A DNA stretch of 64,000 nucleotides. It comes from Cherax quadricarinatus (lineage: Eukaryota; Arthropoda; Malacostraca; Decapoda; Parastacidae). Both the position numbers and the translations under genes were made by a program. The DNA lies in the NCBI RefSeq assembly GCF_038502225.1, contig NW_027195362.1, forward strand, positions 70,001 to 134,000. Reading direction: 5' to 3'. The first letter of the stretch is position 1. Every line of letters starts with the position of its first letter. Positions 35,709-45,103 of the stretch are shown here, one piece after another. The notes beneath the pieces were generated by a model, which had not been told where the DNA came from, made no database searches, and saw nothing but the letters and a program-made list of their open reading frames with translations.

Positions 35709-38700
35709 TAGAGCTCGCAGGACATGGTTGGCCAAACCAGAGGCAGCAAGACAGGATAATTTAGGCAAGAGTTGGCAGGACAGGGTAGGTCAGGCCAGAT
35801 GTAGCAGGACAGGATAATACAGGCAAGAAGCGGCACGACAGGGCAGAACAGGCCAGAGGCGGCAGAACAGGATAATCCAGGACAGAGGTGGCAGGACAGG
35901 GTAGGCCAGATCAAACGTGGTACGACAAGGTAGGTGAGGCGAGAGATGGCAGGACAGGGAAAGCCAGGCTAGAGCTCGCAAGACGGGGACAGCAGGACTG
36001 GATAATTTAGGCCAGAGGTGGTAGGATAGGGTAGACCAGGCCAGAGGTGGGACGGCAGGATAGGCCAGACCAGAGGTGGCAGGACATGATAGGTCAGGCC
36101 AGAGGTGGCAAGACAAGGTAGGCCAGGCCAGAGATGGCAAGGCAGGGTAGGCCAAACCAGAGGCAACAAGAAAGGGTAATCCAGGACAAAGGTGGCAGGA
36201 CAGAATAGGGCAGGCAAGATGTGGCAGGAGAGGGTAGGCCCAAGGTCTCAGAACGTTGTAGGCCTGGCATGACTTGGCAGAACAGGGATAGCCAGGATAG
36301 AGATGGCAGGACAGGGTAGGCCAGGCCAGAGGTGATAGGACATGGTAGGCCAGGCCAGAGGTGGAAGAACAGGGTAGGTCAGGCCGGAGGTGGCAACACA
36401 AGGTAGCCCAGGCCAGAGATGGCACGGCAGCGTAGGCCAAACCAAAGGCATCAGGGTAAACCAGGCTAAAGGTGGCAGGACAAAATAGGGCAAGCAAGAT
36501 GTGGCAGGAGAGGGTAGGCCAGACGGGGCAGGACAGGGTATGCCAGGCTAGAGCTGGCAGGACAAGGTAGTCCAGGCCAGAGGTGACAGGACAGTGTAGA
36601 CCAGGCCAAACGCGGCAGGTCAGGTAAGGCCAGGTATGAGCTTGCAGGACAGGGATGGCCACACCAGAGGTTGCGGGAAAGGGTAGGCCAGGCCAGAGGT
36701 GGCGTTACTGGTTAGGTCTGGAGAGAGCTGGATGGACAGCGTATTTTACACCAGAGGTGGCAGTACAGGGTTGGCCAGGCCACAGGTGGCTGGACAGGAC
36801 TGGCCAGGACAAAGGTGGCAGGACACTTTAGGCCAGGCGAGAGGTGGCAGAGTAGACTAGGCAAGGCTAGAACTGGCAGGACAGGGTAGCCCAGGCTAGA
36901 GGCAGCAGGACAGGATAATCCAGGCCAAAGGTGGCACGATATTGTAGGCCAGGCCAGATGTGACAGGACAGGATAAACCAGAACAGAGGTGGTAGGACAA
37001 GGTAGGCCAGGCCAGAGGTGGAAGTATAGGGTTTGCCAACCCATAGTTAGTAGGACAGGGTAAGTCAGGCAAGAGGTGGCAGGACAGGGTAGGCCATGCA
37101 AGACGTGACAGGAAAGTGTAGGACAGAGTAGGCCAGGCTAGAGCTGGCAGGACAGGGTAGGCAAGGCCAGAGGTAGCAGGACAGGATAATTCAGGCAAGA
37201 GGTGACAGGACAGGGTAGGCTTTGCAAGAGGTAGCAGGACAAGGTGGGCAAATCAAGAGGTGGCAGGACATGGTAGGCCAGGCTAGAGCTCGCAGGGCAT
37301 AGTTGGCCAAGCCAGAGGCAGCAGGACAGGATAATTTAGGCAAGAGGTGGCAGGACAGGTTAGGCTATGCAAAAAGTGGCAGAGCAGGGTAGGACAAGGT
37401 AGGCCATGCTAGAGCTGGCAGGACAGGGTAGGGCAAGGCCAGATGTAGCAGGACAGGATAATACAGGCAAGAAGTGGCACGACAGGGTAGAACAGGCCAG
37501 AGGTGGCAGGACAGGATAGTCCAGGACAGAGGTGGTAGGACAGGGTAGGCCAGACCAAACGTGGTACGACAGGGTAAGTGAGGCGAGAGGTGGCAGGACA
37601 GGGAAGGCCAGGCTAGAGCTCGCAAGACAGGGTTGGCCAGGCCAGAGACAGCAGGGCAGGATAATTTAGGCCAGAGGTGGTAGGACAGGGTAGACCAGGC
37701 CAGAGGTGGGACGGCAGGATAGGCCAAACCAGAGGTGGCAGGACAGGGTAAGTCAGGCCAGAGCTGGCAGGACAGGGTAGGGCAGGCCAGAGGTGACAGG
37801 ACAGTCTAGGCAAGGCCAGAGGTGGCAGGAAATCGTAGACCAGGCCAGAGGAGGCTGGACAGGGTAAGCCAAGCCGGAATTGGCAGGACAGGATAGGCCA
37901 AGCCGGAAGTGGCAGGACAGGATAGGCTAGGGAAGAGGTGGTCGGACAGAGTAGGCCAGGCCAGAGGTGACAGGACAGGATAATCCAGGACAGAGTTGGC
38001 AGGACAGGATAGGCCAGTCAAGAGGTGGCAGAATAGGGTAGGCTAGAAGTGGCAGGAGATGGTAGGTCAGGCCAGAGTGGCAATACAGTGTAGGCCAGGC
38101 CAGAGGCGGCAAGACAGGATAGTCCAGGACAGAGGTGGTAGGACAGGGTAGGCCAGACCAAACGTGGTACGACAGGGTAAGTGAGGCGAGAGGTGGCAGG
38201 ACAGGGAAGGCCAGGCTAGAGCTCGCAAGACAGGGTTGGCCAGGCCAGAGACAGCAGGGCAGGATAATTTAGGCCAGAGGTGGTAGGACAGGGTAGACCA
38301 GGCCAGAGGTGGGACGGCAGGATAGGCCAAACCAGAGGTGGCAGGACAGGGTAAGTCAGGCCAGAGCTGGCAGGACAGGGTAGGGCAGGCCAGAGGTGAC
38401 AGGACAGTCTAGGCAAGGCCAGAGGTGGCAGGAAATCGTAGACCAGGCCAGAGGAGGCTGGACAGGGTAAGCCAAGCCGGAATTGGCAGGACAGGATAGG
38501 CCAAGCCGGAAGTGGCAGGACAGGATAGGCTAGGGAAGAGGTGGTCGGACAGAGTAGGCCAGGCCAGAGGTGACAGGACAGGATAATCCAGGACAGAGTT
38601 GGCAGGACAGGATAGGCCAGTCAAGAGGTGGCAGAATAGGGTAGGCTAGAAGTGGCAGGAGATGGTAGGTCAGGCCAGAGTGGCAATACAGTGTAGGCCA

Positions 38701-39770
38701 GGCCAGAGGCGGCAAGACAGGGAAGGTCTCGGCAGAGGTGGCAAGACAGGGTAGGCCAGGCCAGAAGTGGCAGGGCTGGGTAGGCCAGGCAAGAGCTGGC
38801 AGGACTGGGTAGGTTGGGCCATAGGTGGCAGTACAGTTTATACCAGACCAGAGGTGGCAGGACAGGGTAGGCCAGGCCAGAGGCAGCAGGACAGGATAAT
38901 CTAGGCCAGAGGTGGGACGACAGGGTAGACCAGGCGAGAGGTGGTAGGACAGGATTGGCCAGGCCAGATGTGCCAGGACAGGGTAGGACAGGCCAGAGGG
39001 TGAAGAACCGTGTCCAGCCAGAGGTGGCTGGACACGGTAGGTTAGGACAGAAGTGGCAGGACAGGTAGACCAGAGGTGGCAGGACAGGGTAGTCCAGCCT
39101 ACAGGTGGCATGACAGGGTAGGCCAGGCTAGAGGTGGGAGGACAGGGTAGGCCAGGCCAGAGGTGGCAGGACAACTAAGGCCAGGCCAGAGATGGCAGGA
39201 CGGGGTAGGCAAGGCCCGAGGTGGCAGGACAGGGTAGGCCAGGCCAGAGGTGGCAAGACATGGTATGCCAGGCCATAGGTGGGAGGACATTGTAGGCCGT
39301 ACATGAAGCGGCAGGACAGGGTAGGCCAGACAATAGGTGGCAGGACAGGGTAGGCCAGACAATAGGTGGCAGGACAGGGTAGGCCAGGCATGAGCTGGCA
39401 GGGCAGGACAGGTTAGGCCAGAATTGGCAGTACAGGGTAAGCCAGGCCAGAGGTGGTAGTGCAGTGCAGGCCGGGCCAGAGGTGGCAGTGCAGTGTAGGC
39501 CAGGCCAGAGGTTGCAGGACAAGATGGGTCAGTCAGGAGTTTGCCAGACAGGGTAGACCAGGCCAAAGGTGGCAATACATTGTGGACCAGGCCAGAGGTG
39601 GCAGGACAGGGTAGGCCAGGCCAGAGGTGACAGGACAGGGTTGGCCAGTCCAGATGTGGCAGGACAGGGTAGACAGTCCAGAGGTGGCAGGACAGGGTAG
39701 GCCAGTCCAGAGGTGGCAGGACAGTGCATACCAGGGCAGAGGTGGCAGGACAGGATAGGCGAAGCCAGAA
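35709..39770. repeat. 29-bp minisatellite (about 140 copies)
   Basis: The consensus unit contains GGTGGCAGGACAGGGTAGGCC and AGGCCAGA. It is degenerate between adjacent units but contains long exact duplications (37511-38721). It adjoins the 10-bp array without a spacer. Minus-strand frames show a 29-residue periodic peptide rich in WPGLPCPATSGLAYP, an artefact of three 29-bp units. Confidence 0.95.
37511..38721. repeat. 603-bp tandem duplication inside the 29-bp array
   Basis: 37511-38113 and 38114-38716 appear identical at every position compared (offset exactly 603), although individual 29-bp units inside differ from one another. This indicates a recent unequal exchange or amplification of a 21-unit block. 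Confidence 0.9.
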
Positions 39771-39891
39771 GTACATTGACAATGTGCAGGGCGAGTCTGA
39801 GCTGGAGGAACGTGCGTTGCGAAGCCACAAGTAGATTACTACTACTTACCACCCATCTACTTCTCTTCCCCCTACTACTACGACCAATGAC

Positions 39892-39950
39892 AGTCCTATA
39901 AGGCTACATAACTATGGTCTGAAACCATAGGTATGTAGCCTTATAGGACT
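39892..39950. other. Near-perfect 27-bp hairpin
   Basis: AGTCCTATAAGGCTACATA at 39892 pairs with its complement ending at 39950. The 27-bp arms have one mismatch and a 5-nt loop CTGAA. It lies just outside the 29-bp array. It could be a small foldback element or a transcribed stem-loop; the sequence alone does not say. Confidence 0.85.
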
Positions 39951-40094
39951 CTGATGTACCTGTCGACTTATCCGACTTGTCCACCCTGACTCCGCTAGGA
40001 GTATACATGTATATATGTAATTCATTTTTTAAAAGGGTATCCATAGTGTTGTTACAATAAGTCTACTCAGGGATAATGTCACTGCAGGTATGTT

Positions 40095-40380
40095 GCAGTG
40101 ACGTCATCCCCAAGTCATTACCTGACCCGGCTGGTCAGGTGTACTGACTTTAGGTGCCTGTCCAGGACCCTCTTGAACACAAGACCCCAGGGGTCTTGAA
40201 GACAGCCAGGGGTCTTGAAGACAACCAGGGGTCTTGAAGACAACCAGGGGTCTTGAAGACAACCAGGGGTCTTGAAGACAACCAGGGGTCTTGAAGACAA
40301 CCAGGGGTCTTGAAGACAACCAGGGGTCTTGAAGACAACCAGGGGTCTTGAAGACAACCAGGGGTCTACTGGTAGTCCAC
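40095..40380 (-). pseudogene. LINE family A C-terminal fragment with 19-bp expansion
   Basis: On the minus strand RPLVVFK is repeated, then FKRVLDRHLKSV, then ACCAGCCGGGTCAGG. This matches the C-terminus of family A (RPLAVFKLALDKHLKSVPDQPG at 47836-47905). Flanking family A sequence is otherwise missing. Confidence 0.82.
40186..40368 (-). repeat. 19-bp minisatellite within the LINE fragment (about 10 copies)
   Basis: The minus-strand unit ACCCCTGGTTGTCTTCAAG differs at two positions from the single-copy LINE sequence at 47839-47857. The unit is not a multiple of three, so the LINE frame is lost. Confidence 0.95.
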
Positions 40381-40684
40381 ATTATATATACTGGGAGACA
40401 CCTTCCTTGCCGGATATATTATATATTTTCCTTTATACATAACTTTCAATTACTTTTAATTAGCATTAAATATTACAACATCTCTTAGCATTTACCTCAT
40501 TTCCATCTTCTGCCTCTTGGCCTCTCCCTTTCATTATTTCCCTCTTCCTCTGTCACCCATTCTGCCTGTTTCTCCTTACCTATCTGCCTGTCAACCTCTC
40601 CCTTCATCCCTGCTTCCCTCCCTCCCTCCCTCCCTCTCCCTGACTTCCTCCCTATCACACACTATCCTTCAACACTCCCTCTAC
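40381..40684. other. AT-rich then pyrimidine-rich sequence, no gene
   Basis: AT-rich to about 40500, then strongly C/T-biased with (TCCC)n near 40615-40640. Nothing coding is supported. Confidence 0.6.
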
Positions 40685-40972
40685 CTTAATAAGATAAGAT
40701 TTGCTAACCCGGGGTGTTAGCCACCCAGGATAACCCAAGAAAGTCAGTGCGTCATCTTATTTCCATTGTGGTCCTTCAGTCTTGTCTCCCAGGATGCCAC
40801 CCATACCAGTCGACCAGTCGACTAACACCCTGGTACCTATTTACTGCTAGGTGAACAGGAACAGCAGGCGTAAGGAAACATGCCCAACGTTTCTACCACT
40901 GCAGGGGATTGAACCACGAACACTCAGTGTGTGAGAAGAGCGTTGCTAACTGAGCCACGGGACACATCACTC
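40685..40972 (-). mobile_element. tRNA-derived SINE
   Basis: On the minus strand the head carries an A box CGTGGCTCAGTTAGC (40945-40959) and a B box GGTTCAATCCCC (40914-40925). A body follows with GTTCACCTAGCAGTAAATAG and GGACCACAATGGAAATAAG, then a 3' part with TTTCTTGGGTTATCC. This is a pol III-type SINE rather than a tRNA gene (no matching acceptor stem). Confidence 0.85.
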
Positions 40973-42003
40973 CATTTTACTGCTCGTGGGTTCAGCCAGG
41001 AAATTATTAGGTGCTCATGAAATGAAGTATTATTATGGAAAAACGACTGTTCCCAGTCACGCTAAGAAATGTTTAAAACAAACTCACCAGGACATGCTCT
41101 AATAAACAAGAAATACCGGACGTTTATAAGTGGTTACAAAATCCGTTATGTAAATTACATAGTTCGTACTTTAGGTACGAGACAAATCGGCTCATGTCTA
41201 CTACATCTTTTAAGGTATATCAGTGACTCTTCATATCATTTCAATTCTTCCTTGACGAGCTGAGAAGCATATCGGGTTTCATGACTATTTGAGAATAATG
41301 CAGTTACGTCTAGAAATCTTCCTTTGCCGTCTCTAGGAAAGTTCCACGAATGCTTACAGATGGCTATATCTGGTGATGATATATCTCCTCCAGGAGAGTA
41401 CACTGGGTTTGATGGTGATGTGCTGGTGTTGTAGTTATAGTGAACGTTAAGTTGATAGTTAAGAAACACTGACTTCACTTATCTGCATCAGTGATCTTAC
41501 CTTATGCTGCCTCTCACTGCCTCTCCCTCATTAACCTCAACTTTCCTCACTCACCCCTTGTGGTATGCTGTGAATGTTACATTTTATTCAGAGTATGTTA
41601 CACTCATATAGGCTGCCTCCCGACCAGCAAATTTATCGATTAAAAAAGTACCCGTCATTAAGTCAGTATCTTGGTTCACTGACCAAACCCAGGCAAGGCG
41701 GTGGAAGCTGAAGCAACGTGGGTTCACTTGTGTCAAGCGAATTGACAGACTTGTCTGGGCTGCTGGTTGAGCACGGTGCATTATCTGGCTTCTGCTGTTG
41801 CCATCTTATGTCACCGTGTTGTACACTTACTATTCCACCACTGTACATACTGTACATAAGTGTACATACTTGCAAGTACTTGCAATTTATATCTGGTGAA
41901 GGAAATTACAAGTTATATAATACTGTTAAGTTTTGTTTGTTCCTCATTAATCTCATTACGACCAAGTTTGCCGGCCATACTATATACCTGTGTTCGTAAT
42001 ACC
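40973..42003. other. Mostly unassigned, unique-looking sequence
   Basis: About 1 kb without transposon or tandem-repeat signature. It contains the short ORF described at 41236-41478. An open stretch at 41584-41781 (minus) has no recognisable motif. Confidence 0.5.
41236..41478 (-). CDS. Unrecognised 80-codon ORF, possible host exon
   Basis: The encoded peptide (for example NPVYSPGGDISSPDIAICKH and GRFLDVTALFSN) has balanced composition, unlike the repeat-derived frames around it. An acceptor-like TGATGCAG precedes it on the minus strand (about 41483-41490). I do not recognise the family, and chance cannot be excluded for an ORF this short. It lies in one of the few stretches of this window free of repeats. 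Confidence 0.25.
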   Translation of the reverse strand: MKSVFLNYQLNVHYNYNTSTSPSNPVYSPGGDISSPDIAICKHSWNFPRDGKGRFLDVTALFSNSHETRYASQLVKEELK

Positions 42004-42293
42004 CCGAGGTACTATGTACCTCGGTACTATGTACCTCGGTACTATGTACCTCGGTACTATGTACCTCGTCACTATGTACCTCGGTACTATGTACCTCGGT
42101 ACTATGTACCTCGGTACTATGTACCTCGGTACTATGTACCTCGGTACTATGTACCTCGGTACTATGTACCTCGGTACTATGTACCTCGGTACTATGTACC
42201 TCGGTACTATGTACCTCGGTACTATGTACCTCGGTACTATGTACCTCGGTACTATGTACCTCGGTACTATGTACCTCGGTACTGTGTACCTCG
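42004..42293. repeat. 15-bp minisatellite (about 19 copies)
   Basis: The unit is ACTATGTACCTCGGT, nearly invariant, with CTCGTCACT once near 42067. All frames stay open because the unit is divisible by three; these are not genes. Confidence 0.98.
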
Positions 42294-42342
42294 GTGCTCG
42301 CATGTGGAATAGTGCTGAATATGTCATAAGTTTTTAATACAG

Positions 42343-42645
42343 TTAAATATTATTGATAAATTAGGCACATGTGCAACTCTTGGGTGTCTTTACTGAGGAA
42401 ACGTTTCGCCCCACAGTGGCTTTATCAGTCCATACAAAGAAGAATGGTGAAGAACAGGAGGTAATCGCTCCATCAATCTTGAAAAAACTGATTACATCGA
42501 CTCAAGACTGAGGGACTGATTACCTCAGACTGATGAAGCCACTGTGTGGCGAAACGTTTCCTCAGTAAAGATACCCAAGAGTTGCACTTGTGTCTAATTT
42601 ATCAACTTGTCGGTTCTCTGAACCAGTTATCTTTAAATATTATTG
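42343..42645 (-). mobile_element. Palindromic retroposon copy 1 with 13-bp target duplication
   Basis: TTAAATATTATTG at 42343-42355 and 42633-42645 flanks a 277-bp element. Its halves are near-inverted repeats (GAGGAAACGTTTCGCCCCAC / GTGTGGCGAAACGTTTCCTC). On the minus strand it starts ...GGTTCAGAGAACCGACAAG and ends near GATAAATTAG reversed. The homologue at 52029-52408 has a different 12-bp duplication. Confidence 0.85.
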
Positions 42646-43092
42646 TAGACGATCTGAACCAGAAGAGACAATCACAAGTCATCACATAGAAACTAATCTA
42701 ATTTCTTCAATAAGAGTTAATTTACGACACTAAGAAATACCAACTGTGAAGCTAAACTGAAGAGGCATTCTCTTATTATCTCAAAAAGAGAAATATTCTA
42801 AATTACACGATCATATTAAGCTAGAAGTCACTCAGGCATTACATTATCAAAAACAATAAAAGATAAACTATAGCATAAAGACCAGTATTTAAACTTTCCA
42901 AATTTCTTCCAGCCCCAAAAAAATAAATCTGGGACTAACAGTGACCAAAATTAATCAAAGCTTTTCCTTAAGTATGATTAACTCTCTTAAACAAGTAATT
43001 AATCAATTAATGAGGTAAATGATTAGTTAAGTTAGTTATAATTAAGCTCTGGGTACATCAGTACAAGTTTTTCTATTGATCTAGAGAGAACA
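42646..43092. other. No recognisable feature
   Basis: About 450 bp of AT-rich sequence with no ORF, RNA or repeat signature. Confidence 0.5.
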
Positions 43093-43240
43093 CACATGTT
43101 ATACACATGTTACACACGTTATACACATGTTACACACGTTATACACATGTTACACACGTTATACACATGTTACACACGTTATACACATGTTACACACGTT
43201 ATACACATGTTACACACATGTTACACACATGTTATACACA
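43093..43240. repeat. 20-bp minisatellite (about 7 copies)
   Basis: The unit is ATACACATGTTACACACGTT. A 140-bp unique spacer with a 15-A run (about 43326-43341) follows. Confidence 0.95.
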
Positions 43241-43382
43241 CATGTACATTATTTTCTCAGGATCATCCAAAAATATCAAACACTGAATTATTTTCTATCA
43301 GAAATATATTCTCCAGTTATTTTGCAAAAAAAAAAAAAAAATGACACTTTAAATCTAACAGCCAAAAATTAAGGAAAAAAAT

Positions 43383-44650
43383 TCTCCGATATTATTCTCC
43401 AACATTATTCTCCAACATTATTATATAACATTATAATCCAACATTATTATATAACATTATAATCCAACATTATAATCCAACATTATTCTCCAACATTATT
43501 CTCCAACATTATTCTCCAACATTATTATATAACATTATAATCCAACATTATAATCCAACATTATTCTCCAACATTATTCTCCAACATTATTCTCCAACAT
43601 TATTCTCCAACATTATTCTCCAACATTATTATATGACATTATAATCCAACATTATTCTCCAACATTATTCTCCAACATTATTCTCCAACATTATTCTCCA
43701 ACATTATTCTCCAACATTATTATATGACATTATAATCCAACATTATTCTCCAACATTATTCTCCAACATCATTCTCCAACATCATTCTCCAACATCATTC
43801 TCCAACATTATTCTCCAACATTATTCTCCAACATTATTCTCCAACATTATTCTCCAACATTATTCTCCAACATTATTCTCCAACATTATTCTCCAACATT
43901 ATTCTCCAACATTATTCTCCAACATTATTCTCCAACATTATTCTCCAACATCATTCTCCAACATTATTCTCCAACATTATTCTCCAACATTATTCTCCAA
44001 CATTATTCTCCAACATTATTCTCCAACATTATTCTCCAACATTATTCTCCAACATTATCCTCCAACATTATTCTCCAACATTATTCTCCAACATTATTAT
44101 ATGACATTATAATCCAACATTATTCTCCAACATTATTCTCCAACATTATTCTCCAACATTATTCTCCAACATTATTCTCCAACATCATTCTCCAACATCA
44201 TTCTCCAACATTATTCTCCAACATTATTCTCAAACATTATTCTCAAACATTATTCTCAAACATTATTCTCAAACATTATTCTCCAACATTATTCTCCAAC
44301 ATTATTCTCCAACATTATTCTCCAACATCATTCTCCAACATTATTCTCCAACATTATTCTCCAACATTATTCTCCAACATTATTCTCCAACATTATTCTC
44401 CAACATTATTCTCCAACATTATTCTCCAACATTATTCTCCAACATTATTCTCCAACATTATTCTCCAACATTATTCTCCAACATTATCCACCAACAATTA
44501 TTCACCAACAATTATTCACCAACATTATTCTCCAAAATTATTCTCCAACATACATTATTCACCAACATTATTCTCCAAAATTATTCTCCAACATACATTA
44601 TTCACCAACATTATTCTTCAACATTATTCTCCAACATTATTCTCCAACAT
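43383..44650. repeat. 13-bp minisatellite (about 97 copies)
   Basis: The unit is ACATTATTCTCCA, with blocks of ACATTATTATATA, ACATTATAATCCA and ACATCATTCTCCA. Degenerate longer spacers appear at the right end (44490-44600). Confidence 0.98.
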
Positions 44651-44654
44651 TGTC

Positions 44655-45103
44655 CTCCAACACTGTGAGTGATAACAGTAACACCTGCCATCCAAGACAT
44701 TCACTCAGGAGAGTGACAACAGTAACACCTGCCATCCAAGACATTTACTCAGGAGAGTGACAACAGTAACACCTGCCATCCAAGACATTCACTCAGGAGA
44801 GTGACAACAGTAACACCTGCCATCCAAGACATTTACTCAGGAGAGTGACAACAGTAACACCTGCCATCCAAGACATTTACTCAGGAGAGTGACAACAGTA
44901 ACACCTGCCATCCAAGACATTTACTCAGGAGAGTGACAACAGTAACACCTGCCATCCAAGACATTTACTCAGGAGAGTGACAACAGTAACACCTGCCATC
45001 CAAGACATTTACTCAGGAGAGTGACAACAGTAACACCTGCCATCCAAGACATTCACTCAGGAGAGTGACAACAGTAACACCTGCCATCCAAGACATTCAC
45101 TCA
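44655..45103. repeat. 44-bp minisatellite, left segment (about 10 copies)
   Basis: The unit contains ACAGTAACACCTGCCATCCA, AGACATTCACTCAGGAGAGT and GACA. ATTTACTC variants are confined mainly to this segment. It continues at 48042-48690 after the family A insertion. Confidence 0.97.

Noticed and set aside
32210..35817. Cys/Pro/His-rich or Trp/Gly-rich ORFs up to 739 codons
   Set aside because: Products of the 10-bp repeat TCCACCGTGC, open in every frame on both strands; no start context, domains or codon bias.
35708..39852. Minus-strand ORFs with repeated WPGLPCPATSGLAYP
   Set aside because: Periodic translation of the 29-bp minisatellite (29 residues per three units); the frames are interrupted irregularly and show no protein family.
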